DNA of 64,000 nt from Neoaquamicrobium sediminum (GTDB lineage Bacteria; Pseudomonadota; Alphaproteobacteria; Rhizobiales; Rhizobiaceae). The stretch spans positions 124,001 to 188,000 of the forward strand of contig NZ_JABETK010000001.1 of assembly GCF_013240295.1 (NCBI RefSeq). The letters run 5' to 3'. Position numbers and translations under genes: made by a program. The first letter of the stretch is position 1. Every line of letters starts with the position of its first letter. Below are positions 1 through 8,319 of the stretch, piece after piece. Under the pieces are notes generated by a model that was given only the letters and a program-made list of their open reading frames with translations, made no database searches and was not told the DNA's origin.

Positions 1-503
1 CGCCGGAGAGCCACCAGCTCGACTATGAAGGCGAGATCGTCATCATTATCGGCAAGGGCGGACGGCGCATCGCGCAGACCGACGCGCTCGGCCACATCGC
101 CGCGCTGTCGTTGTGCAACGAGGGCACGATCCGCGACTGGGTGCGCCACGCCAAATTCAACGTCACACAGGGCAAGAACTTCGACGCCAGCGGCTCCATC
201 GGCCCGTGGCTGGTACCCTATGCAGAGGAAAGCCAGCTTGCCGACATCAAGCTCGAAACCCGGGTCAACGGCGAAGTCCGGCAGAGCGACCGCACCAGCC
301 GGATGATCTTCTCCTTCGCCAAGATCATCAACTACATCTCGACCTTCACCACTCTGGTGCCGGGCGACGTGATCGTTTGCGGCACGCCGACCGGCGCGGG
401 CGCGCGCTTCGATCCGCCCGTCTGGCTGAAGCCAGGAGACGTGGTCGAGGTTGAGGCCGAAGGCATCGGCCTTTTGCGAAACACCATCGCCGACGAGGTT
501 TGA
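1..503 (+). CDS. Fumarylacetoacetate hydrolase family protein (5' truncated)
   Basis: C-terminal part of an FAH-family hydrolase/isomerase; the reading frame is open from base 3 and the start lies outside the window. The FAH signature is visible at once: P-E-S-H-Q-L-D-Y-E-G-E, whose acidic residues bind the divalent metal, then IIIGKGGRRI, and near the end the GDVIVCGTPTGAGARFDPP loop. Family members cleave or decarboxylate acylpyruvate-like products of aromatic ring cleavage. It runs directly into an HpaH-type hydratase, so a role late in homoprotocatechuate degradation (HpaG-like) is possible. The exact substrate is not readable from this fragment. Confidence 0.9.
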   Translation, partial: PESHQLDYEGEIVIIIGKGGRRIAQTDALGHIAALSLCNEGTIRDWVRHAKFNVTQGKNFDASGSIGPWLVPYAEESQLADIKLETRVNGEVRQSDRTSRMIFSFAKIINYISTFTTLVPGDVIVCGTPTGAGARFDPPVWLKPGDVVEVEAEGIGLLRNTIADEV

Positions 504-508
504 CGACC

Positions 509-1312
509 ATGATGACGCCAGACGAGATCGAAGCGGCCGCGACCAGCCTCGACGAGGCCGAGCGCACGCGGGTGCAGACCGGCCTGCTATCGCTGAAACA
601 TCCCGACATCACCATGGACGACGCCTATGCGATCCAGAGTACGTGGGTGAAGAAGAATCTGGCGGACGGGCGCAAGGTGATCGGCTGGAAGATCGGCCTC
701 ACGTCCAAGGCCATGCAATATGCGCTGAACATCGACGTTCCCGATTCCGGCGTGCTGTTCGACGACATGGTCTTCGACAACGGCGCGACGGTGCCGGCGG
801 ACCGCTTCATCCAGCCGCGCGTCGAGGCCGAGATCGCCTTCGTCATGAAAGAACCGCTGAAAGGACCGGGCGTCACCGTCTTCGATGTTCTGAACGCCAC
901 CGACTACGTGACGCCGGCGCTCGAAATCCTCGACACGCGCATCCTGCGCGTCGATCCCGAGACGAAGAAGGCGCGGACCATCTTCGATACGATCGCCGAC
1001 AACGCCGCCAATGCCGGCATCGTCACGGGTGGCCGCTCGATGCGACCGGACCAGATCGACATGCGGTGGATGGGCGCCATCGTCAGCCGCAACGCGGAGG
1101 TGGAGGAAACCGGCCTCGGCGCCGGTGTCCTCAACCAGCCGGCCCGGGGCGTCGCATGGCTTGCAAACCGGCTGGCGGATTATGGCGATGGTATCGAGGC
1201 CGGGCAGATCGTGCTCGCCGGTTCCTTCATCCGTCCCATCGAGGCGCGCCACGGCGACACCATCGTCGGCGATTTCGGCCCTTACGGTACTGTGAGCCTG
1301 TTTTTCGCCTGA
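509..1312 (+). CDS. hpaH: 2-oxo-hept-4-ene-1,7-dioate hydratase (HpaH/HpcG family)
   Basis: Hydratase of the 2-keto-4-pentenoate hydratase/FAH superfamily, expected to add water to 2-oxohept-4-ene-1,7-dioate in the homoprotocatechuate meta-cleavage route. The N-terminus (TPDEIEAAATSLDEAERTR) and the block GWKIGLTSKAMQ, followed by VEAEIAFVMKEPL with the metal-binding acidic residues, are typical; about 267 residues is normal for HpaH. I chose ATG 509, with GAGG about ten bases upstream. A TTG at 500 overlapping the previous stop is also in frame. Translationally coupled to the FAH gene and convergent with hpaR. Cytoplasmic, Mg-dependent by family knowledge. Confidence 0.88.
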   Translation: MMTPDEIEAAATSLDEAERTRVQTGLLSLKHPDITMDDAYAIQSTWVKKNLADGRKVIGWKIGLTSKAMQYALNIDVPDSGVLFDDMVFDNGATVPADRFIQPRVEAEIAFVMKEPLKGPGVTVFDVLNATDYVTPALEILDTRILRVDPETKKARTIFDTIADNAANAGIVTGGRSMRPDQIDMRWMGAIVSRNAEVEETGLGAGVLNQPARGVAWLANRLADYGDGIEAGQIVLAGSFIRPIEARHGDTIVGDFGPYGTVSLFFA

Positions 1313-1334
1313 TGGCCGGGAAACGCCCGACAAA

Positions 1335-1799
1335 CTAGCCGCCGCCTGTCCTGCCGTCCAGCTTTAGGGCAGCCAGCTCGTCGAGCAGATCGAGCAGTTC
1401 CTCGACACGGGCCGCGCCGAACCGGGCATCGATTTCCGCATAGACCCTCCGCGAATCCGGCATCACGGCGTCGATCAGTGCATGACCGGCAGGCGAGAGC
1501 TTGAGAAGCACGCGCCTGCCGTCGCTTTCGTCCTTGTGTTTCGTGATGAGCCCCCGCTCCTCCAGCGAGCGGATCATGCGGGTAAGGCTTGGGGCGAGGA
1601 TGAAGGCCTTTTCGGCCACTTCCGTCGCGTCGAGCATGCCGGCTTCGGACAGGGTGCGGATCACCCGCCATTGCTGCTCGGTGACGTCGTGGGCAGCGAG
1701 TATCGGCCTGAAATGGCTCATGACCGCTTCGCGCGCCCGCAACAGCCCGATCGCGAGCGAGCGGCGGCGATCGGACCTTTCGGACTTTGACGACGCCAT
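1335..1799 (-). CDS. hpaR: MarR-family regulator, HpaR-like
   Basis: Winged-helix MarR repressor of about 154 residues. The core DVTEQQWRVIRTLSEAGMLDATEVAEKAFILAPSLTRMIRSLEERGLI is the HTH, followed by the wing KHKDESDGRRVLLKLSPAG. This wording is characteristic of HpaR, which represses homoprotocatechuate genes until 4-hydroxyphenylacetate or homoprotocatechuate binds. ATG 1799 fits the family length; the open frame extends to 1865 without similarity. It sits tail-to-tail with hpaH, which supports the assignment. Confidence 0.85.
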   Translation of the reverse strand: MASSKSERSDRRRSLAIGLLRAREAVMSHFRPILAAHDVTEQQWRVIRTLSEAGMLDATEVAEKAFILAPSLTRMIRSLEERGLITKHKDESDGRRVLLKLSPAGHALIDAVMPDSRRVYAEIDARFGAARVEELLDLLDELAALKLDGRTGGG

Positions 1800-1883
1800 G
1801 GCACCCTCGGCACAGCAGGTTGATCTTCGACAGGCTTCTATCGAACATATAACCCGCCCGCGCAATCTGGAGCGGTGGCAGTG

Positions 1884-3377
1884 TCAGGTCTGCGTACGAT
1901 CAGGCTGCAGCCTCGCATGGACACGTATCGCTTCGGTCATGCCCAGCTCAAGCATGGTGGATAGCGCCTCGACCACCGGGCCACGCATGCGCGGATCGCC
2001 GGCCAGTTCCTTAGGGAATATATCCTGGAGGGCACTCAAGGCGTCGAAAATCGCATCGGCCTCGCGCGGAACGCCATCGAGCCTTGCCGCGATAGCCGCC
2101 TGCCGCGGGTCTCGCAGGTCGTAGCTGCGGCCGTCATCCGTCACGCCGAGGCAGTAGCGCATCCATGCGGCAACGGCGAAAGCGAATGCGCCGGCATCAC
2201 CGTTTGCCGCCAGGGTTTCGCGGAGCGGTGCGCCGATGCGCTGCGGTAGCTTCTCGGTACCATCCATCGCAATCTGGTAGGTCAGGTGACGAATGGCGCG
2301 GTTTGCAAAACGTGCAAGAAGCTCGGCGCGGTACACATCGAGATCGATGCCCGGCACCGGCGGAAGGGTCGCCGCACTGGCCTGCATCTGCCTTTCGGCG
2401 ATGGCACGCAACGCCTCGTTGCGGACGGCTTCGCCCACTGTCTCGTGACCAGCGAGGAAACCCGCATAAGCAAGCAGCGAGTGCGTGCCGTTGAGCAGCC
2501 GCAGCTTCATCTTCTCATAGGGCACGACGTCTTCAACGAACAGCGCGCCGGCCGCCTCCCATTCGGGCCTGCCTGCAGCGAAATCGTCCTCGATGATCCA
2601 CTGGCTGAATGGTTCGGTCTCCACCGCTGCCATGTCGCTGAACCCCGACAGCCGCTCAGCGTCTTGCAGGGTCTGCAACGTCGTAGCCGGCGTGATGCGA
2701 TCGACCATTGAAGAGGGGAAAGTGACGGTTCGTGCAATCCATTGCGCCAAAGCCGACTCCACCCTTTCGGCGAAGTCGAGCACGATCCGCCGCACCAAAC
2801 GGCCGTTCTCGGGAAGATTGTCGCAACACAGGATGGTTAGCGGCCCTGCCTCCCTTTCACGCCGTCGGCTGAGACCGGCGATCAGGAAGCCTACCAGTCC
2901 CTTGGGGGTTGTCGGGTTGTTCAGGTCGTGGGCGATTACATCGTGCGTAACGTCGACACCACCCGTTGTTCGGTCGAAGCCGTAGGCTTTTTCCGTGACC
3001 GTTAGCGTCACGATCCGCGTTTCAGGCGATGCAACGGCCTCGATCACCGTGTCCGGTTCGGCCGGCGCGACGAGAACATTCGCGATGCTGCCGATGAGGC
3101 GCGCGCTGTCACCCGCCTCGTCGCGGGCCATGAGGAGATAGCGCCCGTCCTGCGGATTAAGGGCGGACGCCACGTCGGCACTGCGCAGGCTGACTCCGGT
3201 TATGCGCCAGTCGCCGCCGGCGAGGCCCATCGCCGTATCGGTGTAGACGGCCTGATGCGCCTTGTGGAAAGCACCGACCCCGATATGTACGATGCCCGCG
3301 CCGCAACTTTCCGGATCATAGGCCGGCATCGCGATGCCCGCGAGCGGCATTGACGTTGCGCTAAGGCGCGTCGTCAT
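1884..3377 (-). CDS. uxuB: Mannitol dehydrogenase family protein, probable D-mannonate oxidoreductase (fructuronate reductase)
   Basis: NAD-dependent polyol dehydrogenase of the long-chain mannitol dehydrogenase family, 497 residues. The N-terminal Rossmann part shows GIVHIGVGAFHKAHQAVYTD, and the C-terminal half carries the catalytic-lysine region EKMKLRLLNGTHSLLAYAG. With uxuA overlapping immediately upstream (ATGA, 3374-3377), reduction of D-fructuronate to D-mannonate is the best role. The family also contains mannitol and altronate enzymes, so substrate rests on context. Confidence 0.88.
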   Translation of the reverse strand: MTTRLSATSMPLAGIAMPAYDPESCGAGIVHIGVGAFHKAHQAVYTDTAMGLAGGDWRITGVSLRSADVASALNPQDGRYLLMARDEAGDSARLIGSIANVLVAPAEPDTVIEAVASPETRIVTLTVTEKAYGFDRTTGGVDVTHDVIAHDLNNPTTPKGLVGFLIAGLSRRREREAGPLTILCCDNLPENGRLVRRIVLDFAERVESALAQWIARTVTFPSSMVDRITPATTLQTLQDAERLSGFSDMAAVETEPFSQWIIEDDFAAGRPEWEAAGALFVEDVVPYEKMKLRLLNGTHSLLAYAGFLAGHETVGEAVRNEALRAIAERQMQASAATLPPVPGIDLDVYRAELLARFANRAIRHLTYQIAMDGTEKLPQRIGAPLRETLAANGDAGAFAFAVAAWMRYCLGVTDDGRSYDLRDPRQAAIAARLDGVPREADAIFDALSALQDIFPKELAGDPRMRGPVVEALSTMLELGMTEAIRVHARLQPDRTQT

Positions 3378-4591
3378 TGCCCGAGCCCGGCCATCGGATG
3401 CGACAGCGCGACCATGATGCCGCGCAGTTCGGCGAGCCCCTTCAATCGGCCGATGGTCGGGTAGCCGGGCTGGCCCTTGCGGCCAAGGTCGTCGACGATG
3501 TCCTGGCCATGGTCGGGCCGCATCGGGATCTGGTGGTCGGTACGGCCTTCCGCCTTGCGACGAACCTCTTCTCTCAACACCTCGGCGATCAGCGCCACCA
3601 TGTCAGTGTGGCCGCCGAGATGCTCAGCCTCGTGGAAGGAAGCCGGCGTTTCCGGCGTCTCGAGCGTGACGTTGCGCAGATGCAGGAAGTGCACGCGCGG
3701 CGCGAATTCGCGCATGATCGCGGGCATGTCGTTGTCCGGCCGAGCGCCCAGCGAGCCCGAACACAAGGTCATGCCGCTGGCCGGCGAATTAACCGCGTCG
3801 AGGATCCGGCGGTAGTCGTCGGCCGTGGACATGATGCGCGGCAGGCCGAGCAGCGGAAACGGCGGATCGTCCGGGTGGCAGCACAGCCGCATGCCCAGTC
3901 TTTCGGCGACCGGCGTCACTTCCTCAAGGAAGGCGACGAAATGAGCGCGCAGTCGCTCGGCATCGATGGCGGCGTATTCGTCCAGATGCTGCAGCACTTC
4001 CGCAGTCGACATGCTTTCGGTGGAGCCGGGCAGGCCTGCGGTCACATTGGCGGCGAGCTCGATCTTGCGCGTCTCGCTCATGCCGGCGAAACGCTCGGCA
4101 GCCGCTTCGACAACTTTGGCATCGAAGCCTTCCGCAGCACCCTTGCGCTTCAGAATATGGATGTCGAATGCAGCGAAGTCGATGAGATCGAAGCGCATGC
4201 AGGTCCCGCCATGTCCGACACGGAAAGCTAGATCGGTGCGCGTCCAGTCGAGCACGGGCATGAAGTTGTAACAGATGGTCTCGAGGCCTTGTGCGGCAAG
4301 GTTTTCGAGGCTCGCCTTGTAGTTGGCGATATGCTCCAGCCAGGCCCCTTTCTGTTTCTTGATGTCTTCCGAAACGGGGAGGCTTTCGACCACCTCCCAA
4401 GCGAGGCCGGACGGCGACCCGTCCTTCATGCGGCTTATCTCGGCCTGACGCCTGGCGATCTCGTCCTTCGCCCACACCGCGCCGGTTGGAACGTGATGCA
4501 GAGCGCTGACAACGCCTTCGACACCCGCCTGCCGCATGTCGTCGACCGAGGTGAGGTCACGCGGGCCGAACCAACGCCAAGTCTGTCTCAT
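3374..4591 (-). CDS. uxuA: Mannonate dehydratase
   Basis: UxuA-type mannonate dehydratase, 405 residues, converting D-mannonate to 2-keto-3-deoxygluconate in a TIM-barrel with a divalent metal. The N-terminus MRQTWRWFGPRD and blocks GVVSALHHVPTGAVW, CYNFMPVLDWTRTDL, CCHPDDPPFPLLGLPRI and VHFLHLRNV are hallmarks, and the His/Cys/Asp metal ligands lie in these blocks. First gene of a uxuAB unit, divergent from the GntR regulator. The next pathway enzymes (KdgK, KdgA) are not in the window. Confidence 0.95.
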   Translation of the reverse strand: MRQTWRWFGPRDLTSVDDMRQAGVEGVVSALHHVPTGAVWAKDEIARRQAEISRMKDGSPSGLAWEVVESLPVSEDIKKQKGAWLEHIANYKASLENLAAQGLETICYNFMPVLDWTRTDLAFRVGHGGTCMRFDLIDFAAFDIHILKRKGAAEGFDAKVVEAAAERFAGMSETRKIELAANVTAGLPGSTESMSTAEVLQHLDEYAAIDAERLRAHFVAFLEEVTPVAERLGMRLCCHPDDPPFPLLGLPRIMSTADDYRRILDAVNSPASGMTLCSGSLGARPDNDMPAIMREFAPRVHFLHLRNVTLETPETPASFHEAEHLGGHTDMVALIAEVLREEVRRKAEGRTDHQIPMRPDHGQDIVDDLGRKGQPGYPTIGRLKGLAELRGIMVALSHPMAGLGQ

Positions 4592-4652
4592 CTGTGCATC
4601 TCACTCCCAGGGCGGTCGCTCTGTAACAGCAGCGAGGCCAGCCATGTGTCCA

Positions 4653-4687
4653 TAGTCAGGACCCGATTTATACACAAGTGTTGACTA
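4653..4687. promoter_or_regulatory. Candidate GntR operator in the uxuA/gntR divergent region
   Basis: The 106-base gap between uxuA and the GntR gene holds the inverted repeat TAGTCA (4653-4658) and TGACTA (4682-4687), with a second nested dyad ACAC-AA-GTGT (4672-4681). FCD-type GntR regulators commonly bind short dyads in divergent promoters. Visible in sequence, function inferred. Confidence 0.35.
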
Positions 4688-4697
4688 GTATGGAAGT

Positions 4698-5429
4698 ATG
4701 GTGGATAGTTTTGCTCAAGGGAGGAGCAATCTGACAATCGACACCGCCGTCATCGCGAGCGCCATAAACTCTTCGGCAGCAATCGCGCCGCAGATCTACC
4801 GGCTGCTGCGCGACCGCATCGTGCGCACCGAGCTCCTTCCCGGCGAGGTCATTTCGGAAACCGAGATCGCCCGCGGCTACGACGTTTCGCGCCAGCCGGT
4901 GCGCGAGGCCTTCATCAAGCTTGCTGAAGCCGGGCTCGTGCAGATCAGGCCGCAGCGCGGCACCATGATCACCCGAATTTCGACCGACGCCGTCATGGAT
5001 GCCCGCTTCGTGCGCGAGGCGATCGAGGCCGATGTGGTCAAGCTCGTCGTCGAGCGGTGCGATACGGCGATCAGGACGGAACTGCTCGCGCAGATCGACC
5101 GCCAGAAGCGCGTCGCGGACGATGATTCAGACGGCTTCGTCAAGCTGGACGAACTCTTCCACCGCACGCTCGCCGAGATGGCCGGCAAGTCATACGCCTG
5201 GAGGGTCATCGAGGAGGTCAAGGCGCAGATGGACCGTGTGCGCTACCTCAGCGTCGAGAAGCTGCATGTGCGGCTGCTGATCAGCCAGCACGAGGAAATC
5301 GTCGCCGGCATCGTCGAAAATGACGCTCCGCGCGCGGAAGCCGCGATGCGCGCTCATCTGCGTGAAATCCTGAAATCCCTGCCCGAGGTAGCCAAGGCAA
5401 GGCCGGACCTTTTCGGCGCAGCGCGATGA
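4698..5429 (+). CDS. GntR-family regulator, FCD subfamily
   Basis: FadR/FCD-type GntR regulator of up to 243 residues. Winged HTH at about residues 33-100 (IYRLLRDRIVRTELLPGEVISETEIARGYDVSRQPVREAFIKLAEAGLVQIRPQRGT), then the all-helical FCD ligand domain with metal-binding Asp/His residues (DELFHRTLAEMAG and ISQHEEIVAGI). It probably controls the flanking uxuBA and TRAP genes in response to a sugar acid. Start is uncertain: ATG 4698 lacks a well-placed ribosome site, while a strong AAGGGAGGAG (4717-4725) lies inside the frame just before an in-frame CTG at 4731. Confidence 0.9.
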   Translation: MVDSFAQGRSNLTIDTAVIASAINSSAAIAPQIYRLLRDRIVRTELLPGEVISETEIARGYDVSRQPVREAFIKLAEAGLVQIRPQRGTMITRISTDAVMDARFVREAIEADVVKLVVERCDTAIRTELLAQIDRQKRVADDDSDGFVKLDELFHRTLAEMAGKSYAWRVIEEVKAQMDRVRYLSVEKLHVRLLISQHEEIVAGIVENDAPRAEAAMRAHLREILKSLPEVAKARPDLFGAAR

Positions 5430-5470
5430 AACTGAAAACCGAGAAAATCAATCCACAGGGAGGATACCTC

Positions 5471-6451
5471 ATGACGTCTCGTTCCATCATCAAGTCACTC
5501 GCCGCTGGCCTGGCGCTTGCAGCACTGACCGCCACCGGCGCCCTTGCCCAGGAGCTCACGCTCAAGCTCGGCCACCTCGCCAACGAGCAGAACTCCTGGC
5601 ACAAGGCATCGGTGAAGTTCGGCGAGGAGCTTTCCGCGCTCACCGACGGCCGCATCGCCGTCGAGGTGTTTCCGAACGACTCGCTCGGCCGCGAAATGGA
5701 TCTCATCAACGGCATGCAGCTCGGCACCATCGAGATGACGATCACCGGCGAGAGCCTGCAGAACTGGGCGCCGATGGCCGCGCTTCTTGCCGTCCCCTAT
5801 GCCTACACTTCTCTCGAGCAGATGGACGGGGTCGCGAGCGGCGAGATCGGCGACCAGATCGAAGCCCAGATCATCGAGCGCGCACAGGTTCGCCCGATCG
5901 CCTATTTCGCGCGCGGGCCGCGCAATCTCACCTCGAACCGGCCGATCGCATCGCCCTCGGAACTGAACGGTTTCCGTATGCGCGTTCCGAATGTGCCGCT
6001 CTTCGTCGACACCTGGTCGGCGCTCGGCGCATCGCCGACACCAATGGCCTTCTCGGAAGTGTTCACCTCGCTGCAGAACGGCACGATCGAAGGCCAGGAA
6101 AACCCGCTTGCGCTCATCCAGTCCGCTTCGTTCAACGAAGTGCAAAGCCATGTGAACCTCACCGAGCACGTCCGCTCCTGGATCTACCTGACGATTTCGG
6201 AGCAGATATGGGGCCAGTTGTCGGAGGAAGATCGCGAGCACGTGCTGGAAGCGGGACGGCGCGCGCAGGAATTCGAGCGTGAGCAGTTCCTCAGCGACGA
6301 AAAGGCGATCCGCGACGATCTGGAGAGCAAGGGCATGACCTTCGTCGAGGTCGATACAGCGGCTTTCGCAACCGCCGCGCGCGACGCCGTGATCAACAGC
6401 GTCGACGAGAGCATCCGGCCGATCGTCGAAGACCTGTTCAGCCAGCAGTAG
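5471..6451 (+). CDS. TRAP transporter solute-binding protein (DctP family)
   Basis: Periplasmic binding protein of about 326 residues. A Sec signal peptide (SIIKSLAAGLALAALTATGALA, cleavage near residue 24) precedes the DctP fold, with LKLGHLANEQNSWHKASVKFGEEL, the MTITGESL region and the conserved arginine region FRMRVPNVPLFVDTWSALGASPTPMAFSEVFTSLQNGTIEGQENP. Start ATG 5471 is fixed by AGGGAGGA just upstream; an in-frame ATG at 5426 overlapping the gntR stop would spoil the signal peptide. From its neighbours the likely ligand is a hexuronate or aldonate. A hairpin follows before dctQ. Confidence 0.93.
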   Translation: MTSRSIIKSLAAGLALAALTATGALAQELTLKLGHLANEQNSWHKASVKFGEELSALTDGRIAVEVFPNDSLGREMDLINGMQLGTIEMTITGESLQNWAPMAALLAVPYAYTSLEQMDGVASGEIGDQIEAQIIERAQVRPIAYFARGPRNLTSNRPIASPSELNGFRMRVPNVPLFVDTWSALGASPTPMAFSEVFTSLQNGTIEGQENPLALIQSASFNEVQSHVNLTEHVRSWIYLTISEQIWGQLSEEDREHVLEAGRRAQEFEREQFLSDEKAIRDDLESKGMTFVEVDTAAFATAARDAVINSVDESIRPIVEDLFSQQ

Positions 6452-6461
6452 TCACTTAAAC

Positions 6462-6489
6462 GGAGCGCGGCCACCAACGGTCGCGCTCC
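6462..6489 (+). terminator. Intercistronic hairpin between dctP and dctQ
   Basis: Inverted repeat GGAGCGCG (6462-6469) with CGCGCTCC (6482-6489), no T tract. It lies right after the binding-protein gene, where such hairpins typically stabilise or attenuate the message so that the binding protein outnumbers the permeases. Confidence 0.55.
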
Positions 6490-6512
6490 CCTTCCAATGA
6501 GGTGGGCGCATC

Positions 6513-7019
6513 ATGACGGCCGTCACCCGCATAGCCGACATCCTGGACATGCTCTGCCGCATCGCGATCGGCGCCGTCTTCGCCGTGCTGATCGCCTCGG
6601 TCGCGATCCAGGTCTATGCCCGCACCTTCACGGCCAGTTCGCCGATCTGGACCGAAGAGCTGGCGCGCTTCATGTTGCTTTATATGGCGGCCATCGGAGC
6701 AGGCCTTTCGCTTCGCAGCGGCGACCTAGTCAATGTCGACATTATCCAGGATGCGATGTCCGAACGCCTCGCATGGTGGATGCGGCTCGTGTCGACCATC
6801 CTTACCGCCGGGCTCGCGGCTCTGATGATCGCGCCGGCCTGGCGCTTCACAAGCATCGGCGCCATGCAGACCTCACCCAGTCTGCGCTGGTCCATGGACA
6901 TGATTCACGCCAGCGTTCTGGTTCTTGCGATCACCCTGCTGGTGTTTTCGCTTCTCCGCGCCATCGGAATGCTGACGGGCACCGACGATGGCCGGGCGCA
7001 GTTTGCCGAGGAGGAATAG
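6513..7019 (+). CDS. TRAP transporter small permease (DctQ family)
   Basis: Four-helix small membrane subunit, 168 residues. Hydrophobic segments lie around residues 15-35, 45-65, 85-105 and 125-148. The DctQ pattern VQVYARTFTASSPIWTEELARFMLLYMAAIGAGLSLRSGDLVNVD is clear. It partners with DctM and the upstream binding protein for ion-driven uptake. Stop and the dctM GTG start are adjacent (7019/7020). Confidence 0.92.
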   Translation: MTAVTRIADILDMLCRIAIGAVFAVLIASVAIQVYARTFTASSPIWTEELARFMLLYMAAIGAGLSLRSGDLVNVDIIQDAMSERLAWWMRLVSTILTAGLAALMIAPAWRFTSIGAMQTSPSLRWSMDMIHASVLVLAITLLVFSLLRAIGMLTGTDDGRAQFAEEE

Positions 7020-8301
7020 GTGGAACTTTTCTGGCTCTTCGGCACATTTCTCATCACGCTCGCGCTTGGCGTCCCGGTGGCGATCTGCCTCGGACTGGCG
7101 TCACTTGCCTATATCGTCGCCTCGGGCATGCCGCTGGTGATCATCCCGCAACGCATGTTCGCGGGCATCGATGTCTTCGTGCTCCTGTGCATCCCCGGCT
7201 TCATCCTCGCCGGCAACCTGATGAACGGCGGCGGCATCACCGAGCGCATCATCCGTTTCGCCAACGCGCTTGTCGGATGGATGCGCGGCGGGCTCGGCAT
7301 GACCAATGTCGCCGGCTCGATGCTCTTCGGCGGCATTTCGGGCACGGCTGTAGCCGACGCCGCCTCGCTCGGCAGCGTGCTGATACCGGGCATGAAGAAG
7401 TCCGGCTATCCGGCAGACTTCTCGGCGGCCATCACCGCGGCGTCTTCCACGGTCGGGCCGATGATCCCGCCCAGCGTGCCGATGATCATCGTCGGCGCGC
7501 TGTCGGGCATCTCGGTCGGCCAGATGTTTCTGGCAGGCGCCATACCCGGCATCCTGATGGGCGTGGGCATGATGGTCGTGTGCTACATCATCTCCGTACG
7601 CCGAGACTTTCCCCGCCAGGAATGGAAAGGCGTGCGCGAACTCGTCGCGTCGTTCTTCAGCGCATTCTGGGCGATCGCCATGACGGCGCTCATCGTCGGG
7701 GGCTGATGTCAGGCGTCGCCACGCCGACCGAAACCGCCATAGTCGCTGCCATCTACGCCTTCGTCGTCGGCGCCTTCGTCTACCGCGAACTGCCGATCGC
7801 CAGAGTGCCGAAGATCGTCATCGACAGCGCCGTCTCGTCAGCGGGCATTCTCGCGCTGGTCGGCTTCGCCAACGTCTTCGGATCGATACTCTCAGCCGAA
7901 CGCATCCCGCAGATGATCGTCAGTGCGGTTCTGTCCATCACTGACAACAAGTTTCTGGTAATCCTGCTGATCAACCTGCTTCTCCTGTTCGTCGGCATGT
8001 TCATGGAGACGATCGCAGCGCTCATCATTCTGTTCGTGCCGCTGCTTACGCTGGCGCAGGCCGTGGGCATCGACCCGCTGCATTTCGCCACCTTCGCCGT
8101 GCTCAACCTGATGCTGGGGCTGACCACGCCGCCGGTCGGCGTCTGCCTGTTCGTCTGTGCCAACATCGCCCGGCTACCGTTGCTCTGCCGGTGGTGAAGG
8201 CGATCATGCCTTTCCTGCTTTCAAACATCATCGTGCTGCTGCTGGTGTCCTACATCCCCGCAATCTCGACCTGGCTGCCAACCACGCTGATGGCGCGATA
8301 A
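7020..8301 (+). pseudogene. TRAP transporter large permease (DctM family), two frameshifts
   Basis: Twelve-helix DctM-type permease, starting at GTG 7020 behind GAGGAA. The frame stops at 7706 after ALIVGG, and the expected continuation (LMSGVATPTETAIVAAIYAF) follows in another frame. One extra G in the G5 run at 7698-7702 restores it. A second one-base loss near 8175-8186 breaks the C-terminus between CLFVCANIARL and PVVKAIMPFLLSNIIVLLLVSYIPAISTWLP, which ends at TAA 8301. With both bases restored the product is 427 residues, exactly a normal DctM, so sequence error is more likely than true decay. Confidence 0.88.
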
Positions 8302-8319
8302 CCTGTACGGAGTCGTTCC

